Part shown: positions 17,901 to 26,593 of the stretch, one piece after another
How the letters are laid out: the number at the start of each line of letters is the position of its first letter
Numbering within the stretch: the stretch's first letter is position 1
Origin: Flavobacteriales bacterium
Lineage (GTDB): Bacteria > Bacteroidota > Bacteroidia > Flavobacteriales_F > PHOS-HE28
Assembly (NCBI GenBank): GCA_016705955.1
Contig: JADJKO010000012.1
Span: 1-64,000, forward strand
Direction of reading: 5' to 3'
Length of the DNA: 64,000 bases
Position numbers and translations under genes: made by a program
The notes under the pieces: generated by a model
The model's database searches: none
Told to the model about the DNA's origin: nothing
What the model saw: only the letters and a program-made list of their open reading frames with translations

Positions 17901-20900
17901 GCTGTTGCGGGTTCGAACGGCTCGGTCTCCGTTTGCTCGACCGGCGCATCGATCGCCTTGGTGAACTCCTTGGGCGGAGTTCCGGATCCCGGAGGTGCAT
18001 GGAGTGGTCCCAGCCCGGTGGTGGGCGGCAACTACGATCCGGCCACGATGGGTCCGGGTGTGTACACGTACACCGTGACCGGAGTTGCACCATGTCCGAA
18101 TGCATCAGCCACCGTTACCGTTACGGAGAATGCGGCCCCGAACGCTGGTACGAACGGAACGCTCACGCTGTGTAGCACGTCTGCACCCACAAGTCTGATC
18201 GCGCAGTTGGGAGGAGGCCCATCGGCAGGTGGAACATGGAGTGGTCCGAGTCCTGTTGGTGGTGCAGGCAATTACAACCCGGCCACGATGAACCCGGGAG
18301 TGTACACCTACACGGTGACCGGAGTGGCTCCATGTGCCAACGCCACCGCCACAGTGACCGTTACTGAGAATGCTGTCGCTGTTGCGGGTTCGAACGGCTC
18401 GGTCTCCGTTTGCTCGACCGGCGCATCGATCGCCTTGGTGAACTCCTTGGGCGGAGTTCCGGATCCCGGAGGTGCATGGAGTGGTCCCAGCCCGGTGGTG
18501 GGCGGCAACTACGATCCGGCCACGATGGGTCCTGGTGTGTACACATACACGGTTACCGGAGTTGCACCATGTCCGAATGCATCTGCCACCGTTACCGTTA
18601 CGGAGAATGCGGCCCCGAACGCCGGCACGAACGGAACGCTCACGCTGTGTAGTACGTCTGCACCCACAAGTCTGATCGCGCAGTTGGGAGGAGGCCCATC
18701 GGCAGGTGGAACATGGAGTGGTCCGAGTCCTGTTGGTGGTGCAGGCAATTACAACCCGGCCACGATGAACCCGGGAGTGTACACCTACACGGTGACCGGA
18801 GTGGCTCCATGTGCGAACGCCACCGCGACCGTCACAGTGACCGAGAACCTTGCTGCAACTGCGGGATCGAATGGATCGATCACACTTTGCTCGACCGGCG
18901 CATCGATCGCCTTGGTGAATAGCTTGGGTGGAGTTCCGGATCCCGGCGGTGCATGGAGTGGTCCCAGCCCGGTGGTGGGCGGTATGTATGATCCGGCCAC
19001 GATGGGTCCTGGTGTGTACACATACACGGTTACCGGAGTTGCACCATGTCCGAATGCATCTGCCACCGTTACCGTTACGGAGAATGCGGCACCCAACGCC
19101 GGGGCCAACGGTGCGCTCACACTTTGCTCGAACGGTGCAGCGGTGGCACTGGGCACGGGGTTAGGCGGAATACCGGATGCGGGCGGTGCTTGGAGCGGAC
19201 CGAGCCCGGTGATCGGTGGCAACTACGACCCCGCGACAATGAACGCGGGCGTTTACACCTACACGGTCACCGGTGTCGCTCCGTGTGCGAATGCTTCAGC
19301 AACGGTTAACGTGACGGAGAACCCGGCTACGAACGCTGGCAGCAACGGGTCGATCACGCTTTGTTCCTCGGATGCATCAGTCTCGCTGTTCGCGCAACTC
19401 GGCGGCGTTCCTCAAGCAGGCGGCGCATGGAGTGGTCCCAGCCCCGTTGTAGGCGGCAGTTACGATCCGGCTACGATGACGGCTGGCGTGTACACCTACA
19501 CGGTCACAGGAATAGCGCCTTGCGTGAACGCATCTTCGACGGTCACCGTGACAGAGAACGCTGCGCCGAATGCGGGCATCAATGGAGCGCTGACGTTGTG
19601 CTCCAACGGTGCATCGGTTGCACTCATCACTGGACTGGGAGGAATACCGAGTGCCGGTGGTGCGTGGAGCGGACCAAGCCCTGTTGTTGCTGGTAACTAC
19701 GATCCCTCCACAATGACGGGCGGCGTGTACACATACACCGTTGCGGGTGTTGCTCCATGTGCGAATGCTTCAGCAACGGTTACCGTGACGGAGAACCCGG
19801 CTACGAACGCTGGCAGCAACGGGTCGATCACGCTTTGTTCCTCGGATGCATCTGTCTCGCTGTTCGCGCAACTCGGCGGCGTTCCTCAAGCAGGCGGCGC
19901 GTGGAGTGGTCCCAGCCCCGTTGTAGGCGGTAGTTATGATCCGGCTACGATGACGGCTGGCGTGTACACCTACACGGTCACAGGAATAGCGCCTTGCGTG
20001 AACGCATCTTCGACGGTCACCGTGACAGAGAACGCTGCGCCGAATGCGGGCATCAATGGAGCGCTGACGTTGTGCTCCAACGGTGCATCGGTTGCACTCA
20101 TCACTGGACTGGGAGGAATACCGAGTGCCGGTGGTGCGTGGAGCGGACCAAGCCCTGTTGTTGCTGGTAACTACGATCCCTCCACAATGACGGGCGGCGT
20201 GTACACATATACCGTTGCGGGTGTTGCTCCATGTGCGAATGCTACGGCGACTGTTACAGTGACGGAGAACCCGGCTACGAACGCTGGCAGCAACGGGTCG
20301 ATCACGCTTTGTTCCTCGGATGCATCAGTCTCGCTGTTCGCGCAACTCGGCGGCGTTCCTCAAGCAGGCGGCGCATGGAGTGGACCCAGCCCCGTTGTAG
20401 GCGGCAGTTACGATCCGGCTACGATGACGGCTGGCGTGTACACCTACACGGTAACGGGTGTTGCGCCTTGCGTGAACGCATCAGCCACCGTCACCGTCAC
20501 GGAGAATGCAACGACGAACGCTGGCACGAACGGATCCGTGACGGTGTGTGACATCGGCGGAGCGGTAAACCTCTTCAACCAACTCGGCGGCGGCCCGACA
20601 GCAGGTGGCGCATGGAGCGGCCCGAGTCCGGTGGTGGGCAACAGCTACGATCCCGCGACGATGACCGCTGGTGTGTACTCGTACACGGTCACGGGTGTAG
20701 CGCCCTGCGCAAATGCAAGTGCCACGGTCACGGTGAATGAAACCAGTTCGCCGAACGCCGGAACGAACGCGAGCGTCACGGTCTGTGGCGATGGAGCGAT
20801 CACCAACCTGTTCACCCAACTCGGTGGCGCACCACAAGCCGGTGGCACATGGAGCGGTCCAAGTGTGATCGTAGGCGGCAACTACGATCCGGCCACGATG

Positions 20901-21737
20901 AACCCCGGCGTGTACACCTACGCACTCGTTGCAACGGCACCATGTGTCAGCGCCAGCGCGACGGTAACGGTCACGGAGAACGCGCCGACGAACGCTGGCA
21001 CGAACGGATCGATAACCGTCTGTGACATCGGCGGAGCGGTGAACTTGTTCAACCAACTCGGCGGCGGACCAACGGTCGGTGGCGCATGGAGCGGACCAAG
21101 TCCGGTGGTGGGCAACAGCTACGATCCGGCAACGATGACCGCTGGTGTGTACACCTACACGGTCACGGGTGTAGCGCCCTGCGCAAATGCAAGTGCCACG
21201 GTCACGGTGAACGAGACGAGTTCACCGAATGCAGGAACGAACGGCAGCATCACGGTGTGTGGTAATGGTGCCGTTACGAACCTCTTCACGCAACTCGGTG
21301 GTGCGCCACAGGTCGGCGGCACATGGAGCGGCCCCAGCCCGATCGTGGGTGGCAACTACGATCCGGCCTCGATGGGTCCGGGTGTGTACACCTACGCACT
21401 CGTGGCCACCGCACCATGCAAGCGCAAGTGCGACCGTGACCGTGACCGAGAACGCACCGACGAACGCGGGCACGAACGGATCCATCACGGTCTGCGACAT
21501 CGGTGGTGCAGTGAACATCTTTTCCCAACTCGGCGGTGGACCCACGGTGGGTGGTACATGGAGCGGCCCAAGTCCGGTGATCGGCAACAGCTACGATCCG
21601 GCAACCATGACCGCCGGTGTGTACACGTACACGGTCACTGGTGTAGCGCCGTGCGCGAATGCATCCGCCACGGTCACGGTGAACGAGACGAGTTCACCGA
21701 ATGCAGGAACGAACGGCAGCATCACGGTGTGTGGTAA
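14985..21737 (+). CDS. Giant repeat surface protein, 5' part (frameshifted at about 21419)
   Basis: This is the first part of one gene that continues at 21420-25809; codons after about 21418 are an out-of-frame tail. Possible starts are 14985, 15030 (20 nt after a TACATTTA box) and 15081, the last giving the neatest signal peptide (MRTGIALFICLVGVVPIAKA). Residues about 50-330 form an N-terminal domain (SGANITYQCVGPNNYQVTL, FVINC) of the kind that opens many Bacteroidota gliding-associated proteins. Then come about 22 tandem repeats of about 79 residues with motifs LGGxPxxGGxWSGPSP, YxPATMxxGVYTYTVTG, APCxNAxATVTVTEN. Each repeat has two Cys that could form a disulfide. A surface adhesin role is inferred from this architecture and the T9SS signal in the second part. 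Confidence 0.85.
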   Translation: MRNRFDYIYELVTTNMRTGSEQLLQRIGSSWAMRTGIALFICLVGVVPIAKADHFSGANITYQCVGPNNYQVTLDLYLDCAGAPLTPQSLNFVNNCGVSFTLVGIPLVLTEEVSQLCGSQLGNSTCNGGTQPGVMHYQFQTTLFLAPCNSWSIGWNICCRSATQNVQLTPGMYVSASLNNFGGLCDQSPQFGDETIPYVCVNEPVSYNPLVTDADGNTLVFSFISARFAAPLPTNVSYVPGFTAGAPIPGITLDPATGQINFTPTVSGSYVVALQVASYNGSGQLIGTVMRDFLFIVINCINPPADNLGPTSITNGIITSTNGIEVCTGVAFCVDISFSDVDPLAVITLLSTVAADLPGATFSVNGTNPAVATLCWTPVLALSPANVLINVNDGACPIQNLSTYAMTITVTAPPPLPPDPGTDVTINACVGSPNVNLFNQLGGTPDVGGVWTGPNGAAHPGTFITATDLFGQYTYTVGNGCLNASAVVTINQNASANAGTNASVTLCSNGAVISLVAQLGGAPQAGGAWSGPSPVIAGNYNPATMSPGVYTYTVTGTPPCPNATSTVTVAENLAPNAGTNGTLTVCSTSAATSLIAQLGGGPSAGGTWSGPSPVGGGGNYNPATMDPGVYTYTLVGVAPCTNSTATVTVTENPAASAGSNGSVSTCSNGATVALIASLGGAPQAGGAWSGPSPVVGGNYNPATMNPGVYTYTVTGAAPCPNATATVNVTENASPNAGTNGTLTICSSAAPASLIAQLGGGPSAGGTWSGPSPVGGAGNYNPATMNPGVYTYTVTGVAPCANATATVTVTENAVAVAGSNGSVSVCSTGASIALVNSLGGVPDPGGAWSGPSPVVGGMYDPATMGPGVYTYTVTGVAPCPNASATVTVTENAAPNAGTNGTLTLCSTSAPTSLIAQLGGGPSAGGTWSGPSPVGGAGNYNPATMNPGVYTYTVTGVAPCANATATVTVTENAVAVAGSNGSVSVCSTGASIALVNSLGGVPDPGGAWSGPSPVVGGNYDPATMGPGVYTYTVTGVAPCPNASATVTVTENAAPNAGTNGTLTLCSTSAPTSLIAQLGGGPSAGGTWSGPSPVGGAGNYNPATMNPGVYTYTVTGVAPCANATATVTVTENAVAVAGSNGSVSVCSTGASIALVNSLGGVPDPGGAWSGPSPVVGGNYDPATMGPGVYTYTVTGVAPCPNASATVTVTENAAPNAGTNGTLTLCSTSAPTSLIAQLGGGPSAGGTWSGPSPVGGAGNYNPATMNPGVYTYTVTGVAPCANATATVTVTENLAATAGSNGSITLCSTGASIALVNSLGGVPDPGGAWSGPSPVVGGMYDPATMGPGVYTYTVTGVAPCPNASATVTVTENAAPNAGANGALTLCSNGAAVALGTGLGGIPDAGGAWSGPSPVIGGNYDPATMNAGVYTYTVTGVAPCANASATVNVTENPATNAGSNGSITLCSSDASVSLFAQLGGVPQAGGAWSGPSPVVGGSYDPATMTAGVYTYTVTGIAPCVNASSTVTVTENAAPNAGINGALTLCSNGASVALITGLGGIPSAGGAWSGPSPVVAGNYDPSTMTGGVYTYTVAGVAPCANASATVTVTENPATNAGSNGSITLCSSDASVSLFAQLGGVPQAGGAWSGPSPVVGGSYDPATMTAGVYTYTVTGIAPCVNASSTVTVTENAAPNAGINGALTLCSNGASVALITGLGGIPSAGGAWSGPSPVVAGNYDPSTMTGGVYTYTVAGVAPCANATATVTVTENPATNAGSNGSITLCSSDASVSLFAQLGGVPQAGGAWSGPSPVVGGSYDPATMTAGVYTYTVTGVAPCVNASATVTVTENATTNAGTNGSVTVCDIGGAVNLFNQLGGGPTAGGAWSGPSPVVGNSYDPATMTAGVYSYTVTGVAPCANASATVTVNETSSPNAGTNASVTVCGDGAITNLFTQLGGAPQAGGTWSGPSVIVGGNYDPATMNPGVYTYALVATAPCVSASATVTVTENAPTNAGTNGSITVCDIGGAVNLFNQLGGGPTVGGAWSGPSPVVGNSYDPATMTAGVYTYTVTGVAPCANASATVTVNETSSPNAGTNGSITVCGNGAVTNLFTQLGGAPQVGGTWSGPSPIVGGNYDPASMGPGVYTYALVATAPCKRKCDRDRDRERTDERGHERIHHGLRHRWCSEHLFPTRRWTHGGWYMERPKSGDRQQLRSGNHDRRCVHVHGHWCSAVRECIRHGHGERDEFTECRNERQHHGVW
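17414..18844 (+). repeat. Higher-order repeat: 477-nt dimer, three copies
   Basis: Two adjacent units of 79 and 80 codons (AVAGSNGSVSV type plus PNAGTNGTLTL type) are repeated as a block at 17414, 17891 and 18368 with near identity. This shows duplication of pairs rather than single units. Confidence 0.85.
19321..20500 (+). repeat. Higher-order repeat: 474-nt dimer, two and a half copies
   Basis: A different pair (TNAGSNGSITL plus PNAGINGALTL) recurs at 19321, 19795 and 20269, the last copy being half length. The period is exactly 474 nt. Confidence 0.85.
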
Positions 21738-22874
21738 TGGTGCTGTTGCAAACCTCTTCACCCAACTCGGCGGTGCGCCACAGGTCGGCGGCACATGGAG
21801 CGGCCCCAATCCGATCGTGGGTGGCAACTACGATCCGGCCACGATGAACCCCGGCGTGTACACCTACGCACTCGTTGCAACGGCACCATGTGTCAGCGCC
21901 AGCGCGACGGTAACGGTCACGGAGAACGCGCCGACGAACGCTGGCACGAACGGATCGATAACCGTCTGTGACATCGGCGGAGCGGTGAACTTGTTCAACC
22001 AACTCGGCGGCGGACCAACGGTCGGTGGCGCATGGAGTGGACCAAGTCCGGTGGTCGGCAACAGCTACGATCCCGCGACGATGACCGCTGGTGTGTACAC
22101 ATACACGGTCACGGGTGTAGCGCCCTGCGCAAATGCAAGTGCCACGGTCACGGTGAACGAGACGAGTTCACCGAATGCAGGAACGAACGGCAGCATCACG
22201 GTGTGTGGTAATGGTGCCGTTACGAACCTCTTCACGCAACTCGGTGGTGCGCCACAGGTCGGCGGCACATGGAGCGGCCCCAGTCCGATCGTGGGTGGCA
22301 ACTACGATCCGGCCTCGATGGGTCCGGGTGTGTACACCTACGCACTCGTGGCCACCGCACCATGTGTAAGCGCAAGTGCGACCGTGACCGTGACCGAGAA
22401 CGCACCGACGAACGCGGGCACGAACGGATCCATCACGGTCTGCGACATCGGTGGTGCAGTGAACATCTTTTCCCAACTCGGCGGTGGACCCACGGTGGGT
22501 GGTACATGGAGCGGCCCAAGTCCGGTGATCGGCAACAGCTACGATCCGGCAACCATGACCGCCGGTGTGTACACGTACACGGTCACTGGTGTAGCGCCGT
22601 GCGCGAATGCATCCGCCACGGTCACGGTGAACGAGACGAGTTCACCGAATGCAGGAACGAACGGCAGCATCACGGTGTGTGGTAATGGTGCTGTTGCAAA
22701 CCTCTTCACCCAACTCGGCGGTGCGCCACAGGTCGGCGGCACATGGAGCGGCCCCAATCCGATCGTGGGTGGCAACTACGATCCGGCCACGATGAACCCC
22801 GGCGTGTACACCTACGCACTCGTTGCAACGGCACCATGTGTCAGCGCCAGCGCGACGGTAACGGTCACGGAGAA
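20981..22874 (+). repeat. Higher-order repeat: 948-nt tetramer, two copies, one with a 2-nt loss
   Basis: Four units are duplicated as a block: 20981-21926 (946 nt) and 21927-22874 (948 nt), followed by a diverging third start at 22875. The copies are nearly identical. The first lacks 2 nt at 21419, which causes the frameshift. Confidence 0.85.
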
Positions 22875-25809
22875 CGCGCCGACGAACGCTGGCACGAACG
22901 GATCGATAACCGTCTGTGACATCGGAGGTGCAGTGAACTTGTTCAACCAACTCGGCGGTGGACCCACGGCAGGCGGCGCATGGAGCGGCCCAAGTCCGGT
23001 GGTGGGCAACAGCTACGATCCCGCGACGATGACCGCTGGTGTGTACACATACACGGTCACGGGTGTTGCGCCCTGCGCGAACGCGAGTGCAACGGTGACG
23101 GTGAACGAGACGAGTTCGCCGAACGCTGGCACGAACGCGAGCGTCACGGTCTGTGGCGATGGAGCGATCACCAACCTGTTCACTCAACTCGGTGGCGCAC
23201 CACAAGCCGGTGGCACATGGAGCGGTCCAAGTGTGATCGTAGGCGGCAACTACGATCCGGCCACGATGAACCCCGGCGTGTACACCTACGCACTCGTTGC
23301 AACGGCACCATGTGTAAGCGCCAGCGCGACGGTAACGGTCACGGAGAACGCGCCGACGAACGCAGGCACGAACGGATCGATAACCGTCTGTGACATTGGT
23401 GGTGCAGTGAACTTGTTCAACCAACTCGGCGGCGGCCCGACAGCAGGTGGCGCATGGAGCGGACCAAGTCCGGTGGTCGGTAATAGCTACGATCCCGCGA
23501 CGATGACCGCTGGAGTGTACACGTACACGGTCACGGGTGTAGCGCCCTGCGCAAATGCAAGTGCCACGGTCACGGTGAACGAGACGAGTTCGCCGAACGC
23601 CGGAACGAACGCGAGCATCACTGTTTGCAATTCGGATCCTGCATTCAACCTTTCCACGGTTCTGGGCGGAAGCCCGGATGCCGGTGGTCTGTGGAGCGGC
23701 CCGAGTGTTCTGGTCGCTGGAAGTTTTGATCCAGCCACGCACACTTCCGGGGTCTACACGTACAGCATTGTCGGAATGCCTCCTTGCGCCTCCGCCTCAT
23801 CCACGGTCACGGTTTCCGTGGAGGTCGCACCGGATGCCGGTCTCGCCGGATCGATCGATCTCTGTCCGGCAAGTCCACCCATGGATCTGTTCACGTTGTT
23901 GGGTGGTAGTCCGCAGATCGGCGGGATCTGGACCGGACCTGACGGTAGCCTGTTTGATGGCACCTTCGATCCAAGTGCTGACGCGAGTGGTGATCATACC
24001 TATACGATCACGGGTACAGCCTGCGCCTCCTCTTCAGCGGTAGTGAGCGTGAATGTGTTACCTGGCCCGGACGCCGGTGGTGATAACACGATCGTCGTGT
24101 GCAACACGCAAGTTGCCTTCACCCTGATCTCCCAACTTCTGGGAACGCCGGATCCTGGTGGTTCATGGACGAATGCGGCAGGCGATCCTGTTGGTGCTTC
24201 GTTCAACCCATTGACCGGTGGTAGTGATGTCTTCACGTACAGCGTATCGGGTTCGGCGAATTGCCCGGATGACGAAGCAACGGTCACCATCACGGTCAAC
24301 ATCGCACCGCACGCGGGGATCAATGGCAACCTCATGCTCTGCGCAAGTTCACCCCCGATCTCGCTCTTCGACGGACTTGGTGGTACGCTTGACGCCGGTG
24401 GTGTGTGGACCGATGCCGCAGGTAACAGCCATGCCACGATCCTGAACCCGGCGACCGATGTAAGTGGTCCTTACACATACACCGTGACCGGTGCGGCGCC
24501 GTGCGCCAATGCCAGTGCCGTCGTCACCGTGGTGATCAATCCGGTCCCGTATGCAGGAGAGGACGGCGGTCTCGTGCTTTGTACAACATCTCCCAACGTC
24601 AGTCTGATCAGCGCGATCGGTGGCACACCGCAAATGGGAGGAAGTTGGACCGGCCCCGATGGTGTTCCGAGCAGTGGATCCTTCGTCCCATCAACGGGAA
24701 CACCCGGTGTGTACACGTACACCATCATCGGGATCAACCCATGTGTGAACGATACCAGTGAGGTCACCATCATGGTAAGCATCGCGGCGGATGCAGGTGT
24801 GGGTGGAAGCGTGAGCCTTTGTGATGGTGATCCGGCGATCGATCTCTTCGCGCAGCTTGGCGGCTCACCCGACGCTACCGGCGTATGGACCGATCCTTCA
24901 GGTATCGTCACCACCGCGCAATTCGATCCGCTGATCGACACACCGGGTACGTACACGTACACAGTGACCGCGATCGCGCCGTGTCCAACGGAGACCGCCA
25001 CGATCGATGTGGGCGTGATCGCTCCGGTGGTCACTTCCTTCCTGACCACCAGCAACGGATCCTGTGCGCCGACCCTAGTGAACTTCTCCCACGATTACAC
25101 GGGGCCGGGGACATGCACCTGGATCCTGGGCAACGGTGATGTGATCATGGATTGCGCACCGATCGATGTTACATACACCCAGCCGGGTAGCTATGATGTG
25201 ACCCTGATCATCGATGCCAACAACGGTTGCGGTGCCGATACGGTGACCATCGTGGATGCAGTAACCGTGTACACCCGCCCCCTCGCGGCATTCGATCAGC
25301 TACCGGCCCAACTGAACACATTGGATCCCGTCGCCTTCTTCAACAACACCACCAACGTAGCCAACACATACGCCTGGCTGATCAATGGCGAATTCATCAC
25401 GGATGAGGTCGACATGCAATACCGCTTCCCCGGCGAGATCGGTGATACCTACGGCATCTGCTTGGTGGCCTACGCGGCGAATTCCTGCGCCGATACCGTG
25501 TGCAAGTTCATCACCATCGATGATGGTATGCAGGTATTCGTGCCGAACACTTTTACGCCGGACGATCACGCGCCGAATAACACCTTCAAGCCCATCGTTA
25601 CCGGTATCGATCCGCGCTTCTACCTGTTCGAGATCTACGATCGGTGGGGCAACCGACTGTTGAGCACCACCGACCCCGACGTGTTCTGGGATGGTAAGGT
25701 GGATGGCACCCTCGCGCAACAGGATGTCTACGTATGGAAGTTGATCGTCAAGGATGCGTACAGCGGCGATCGTGTGGAACGCATCGGGCATGTGACCCTG
25801 CTTCGCTGA
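21229..25809 (+). CDS. Giant repeat surface protein, 3' part with PKD-like domains and T9SS type B (CHU_C) domain
   Basis: The frame is open from 21229 but is the true one only from about 21420, so no separate start is implied. It holds about 15 further repeats. The last six are strongly diverged (for example PDAGLAGSIDLC, PYAGEDGGLVLC). After about 25020 come two PKD-like domains (FLTTSNGSCAPTLVNFSHDY and AFDQLPAQLNTLDPVAFFNN). The end is a gliding-motility-associated C-terminal domain: FVPNTFTPDDHAPNNTF, FEIYDRWGN, VFWDGKVDG, VYVWKLIVKD, GHVTLLR. That domain directs export and attachment by T9SS. With the frame restored the gene is 14985-25809, about 3,608 residues. Confidence 0.85.
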   Translation: MQERTAASRCVVMVPLRTSSRNSVVRHRSAAHGAAPARSWVATTIRPRWVRVCTPTHSWPPHHASASATVTVTENAPTNAGTNGSITVCDIGGAVNIFSQLGGGPTVGGTWSGPSPVIGNSYDPATMTAGVYTYTVTGVAPCANASATVTVNETSSPNAGTNGSITVCGNGAVANLFTQLGGAPQVGGTWSGPNPIVGGNYDPATMNPGVYTYALVATAPCVSASATVTVTENAPTNAGTNGSITVCDIGGAVNLFNQLGGGPTVGGAWSGPSPVVGNSYDPATMTAGVYTYTVTGVAPCANASATVTVNETSSPNAGTNGSITVCGNGAVTNLFTQLGGAPQVGGTWSGPSPIVGGNYDPASMGPGVYTYALVATAPCVSASATVTVTENAPTNAGTNGSITVCDIGGAVNIFSQLGGGPTVGGTWSGPSPVIGNSYDPATMTAGVYTYTVTGVAPCANASATVTVNETSSPNAGTNGSITVCGNGAVANLFTQLGGAPQVGGTWSGPNPIVGGNYDPATMNPGVYTYALVATAPCVSASATVTVTENAPTNAGTNGSITVCDIGGAVNLFNQLGGGPTAGGAWSGPSPVVGNSYDPATMTAGVYTYTVTGVAPCANASATVTVNETSSPNAGTNASVTVCGDGAITNLFTQLGGAPQAGGTWSGPSVIVGGNYDPATMNPGVYTYALVATAPCVSASATVTVTENAPTNAGTNGSITVCDIGGAVNLFNQLGGGPTAGGAWSGPSPVVGNSYDPATMTAGVYTYTVTGVAPCANASATVTVNETSSPNAGTNASITVCNSDPAFNLSTVLGGSPDAGGLWSGPSVLVAGSFDPATHTSGVYTYSIVGMPPCASASSTVTVSVEVAPDAGLAGSIDLCPASPPMDLFTLLGGSPQIGGIWTGPDGSLFDGTFDPSADASGDHTYTITGTACASSSAVVSVNVLPGPDAGGDNTIVVCNTQVAFTLISQLLGTPDPGGSWTNAAGDPVGASFNPLTGGSDVFTYSVSGSANCPDDEATVTITVNIAPHAGINGNLMLCASSPPISLFDGLGGTLDAGGVWTDAAGNSHATILNPATDVSGPYTYTVTGAAPCANASAVVTVVINPVPYAGEDGGLVLCTTSPNVSLISAIGGTPQMGGSWTGPDGVPSSGSFVPSTGTPGVYTYTIIGINPCVNDTSEVTIMVSIAADAGVGGSVSLCDGDPAIDLFAQLGGSPDATGVWTDPSGIVTTAQFDPLIDTPGTYTYTVTAIAPCPTETATIDVGVIAPVVTSFLTTSNGSCAPTLVNFSHDYTGPGTCTWILGNGDVIMDCAPIDVTYTQPGSYDVTLIIDANNGCGADTVTIVDAVTVYTRPLAAFDQLPAQLNTLDPVAFFNNTTNVANTYAWLINGEFITDEVDMQYRFPGEIGDTYGICLVAYAANSCADTVCKFITIDDGMQVFVPNTFTPDDHAPNNTFKPIVTGIDPRFYLFEIYDRWGNRLLSTTDPDVFWDGKVDGTLAQQDVYVWKLIVKDAYSGDRVERIGHVTLLR

Positions 25810-25866
25810 TCCAAGGGATCCACCCTTCTATATTTACGCACCGCCGAAAGGTGTCAACCCCTCCAC

Positions 25867-26589
25867 GTGCCCCCTCGGCTGGTCATCATACCCACGTACA
25901 ACGAGCAGGAGAACATCCGCGACATCGTTGCACATGTGTTCAGGCTCGAACCGGAGTTCCACCTTCTCATCGTGGACGACGGATCGCCGGATGGCACCGG
26001 CAACATCGTGAAGGAAATGCAGCCGCGTTGGGCCGGTCGCCTGCATCTATTGGAGCGGAGCGGAAAGCTCGGCCTTGGCACCGCGTACATCACCGGGTTC
26101 AAGTGGGCCATCGCGAACGACTACGCGTACATCTTCGAGATGGATGCCGACTTCTCCCACGATCCGGATGACCTTGTGCGCCTGTACAAGGCGTGTGCGG
26201 AACAGGGAGGTGATATGAGCGTCGGCTCACGTTACGTGAAGGGCGGCCGTGTGAAGGATTGGAGTTGGGACCGGGTGCTGCTGAGCTACTGTGCTTCGCT
26301 CTATGTGCGCGCCATTCTTTGGCTGGGCGTGCGGGACACCACCGCAGGGTTCGTGTGTTATACCCGCCGCGTGCTCCAGGCCTTACCGCTTGATGAAGTA
26401 CGCTTCATCGGCTACGCGTTCCAGATCGAAATGAAATACCGCGTGATCCGGAAAGGATTCCGGATCGTGGAGGTTCCCATCACTTTCATCGATCGCGAAC
26501 GCGGCACCAGCAAGATGAACAGCGGCATCTTCAAGGAAGCCATCATCGGCGTGCTGCAGATGCGCTTCGGTGGTTGGATCAAGGACTGA
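25867..26589 (+). CDS. Polyprenol monophosphomannose synthase-type glycosyltransferase (GT2)
   Basis: The 240-residue GT2 enzyme starts at a GTG. It shows the nucleotide-sugar fold motifs IIPTYNEQENI (residues about 7-17), VDDGSPDGTG (about 37-46), and MDADFSHDP (about 92-100, DXD metal site), plus GSRYVKGG. It has an amphipathic C-terminus and no transmembrane helices, like soluble dolichyl-phosphate mannose synthases. It transfers a hexose from a nucleotide sugar to a polyprenyl phosphate. It opens a cluster with dihydroorotase and DUF4296, an order I recall from other Flavobacteriales. Confidence 0.88.
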   Translation: MPPRLVIIPTYNEQENIRDIVAHVFRLEPEFHLLIVDDGSPDGTGNIVKEMQPRWAGRLHLLERSGKLGLGTAYITGFKWAIANDYAYIFEMDADFSHDPDDLVRLYKACAEQGGDMSVGSRYVKGGRVKDWSWDRVLLSYCASLYVRAILWLGVRDTTAGFVCYTRRVLQALPLDEVRFIGYAFQIEMKYRVIRKGFRIVEVPITFIDRERGTSKMNSGIFKEAIIGVLQMRFGGWIKD

Positions 26590-26593
26590 GGCG

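Larger units (their letters stand above)
16240..25020 (+). repeat. About 37 in-frame tandem repeats of about 237 nt
   Basis: From about 16240 to 25020 the coding sequence consists of roughly 37 units of about 79 codons. Each starts near NAGTNGS and ends near TVTVTEN. The outermost units at both ends are most diverged, while the central ones are nearly identical, as expected when unequal recombination homogenises the middle of an array. Confidence 0.92.

Noticed and set aside
21400..21440. Programmed ribosomal frameshift in the giant repeat gene
   Set aside because: No slippery heptamer is visible and the near-identical second block copy has an intact frame, so a local 2-nt loss or assembly error is simpler.
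16240..25020. Regular repeats that could suggest a CRISPR array
   Set aside because: The period is about 237 nt, a multiple of three, and units are translated in one frame with conserved protein motifs; there are no short repeats with unique spacers and no cas genes.
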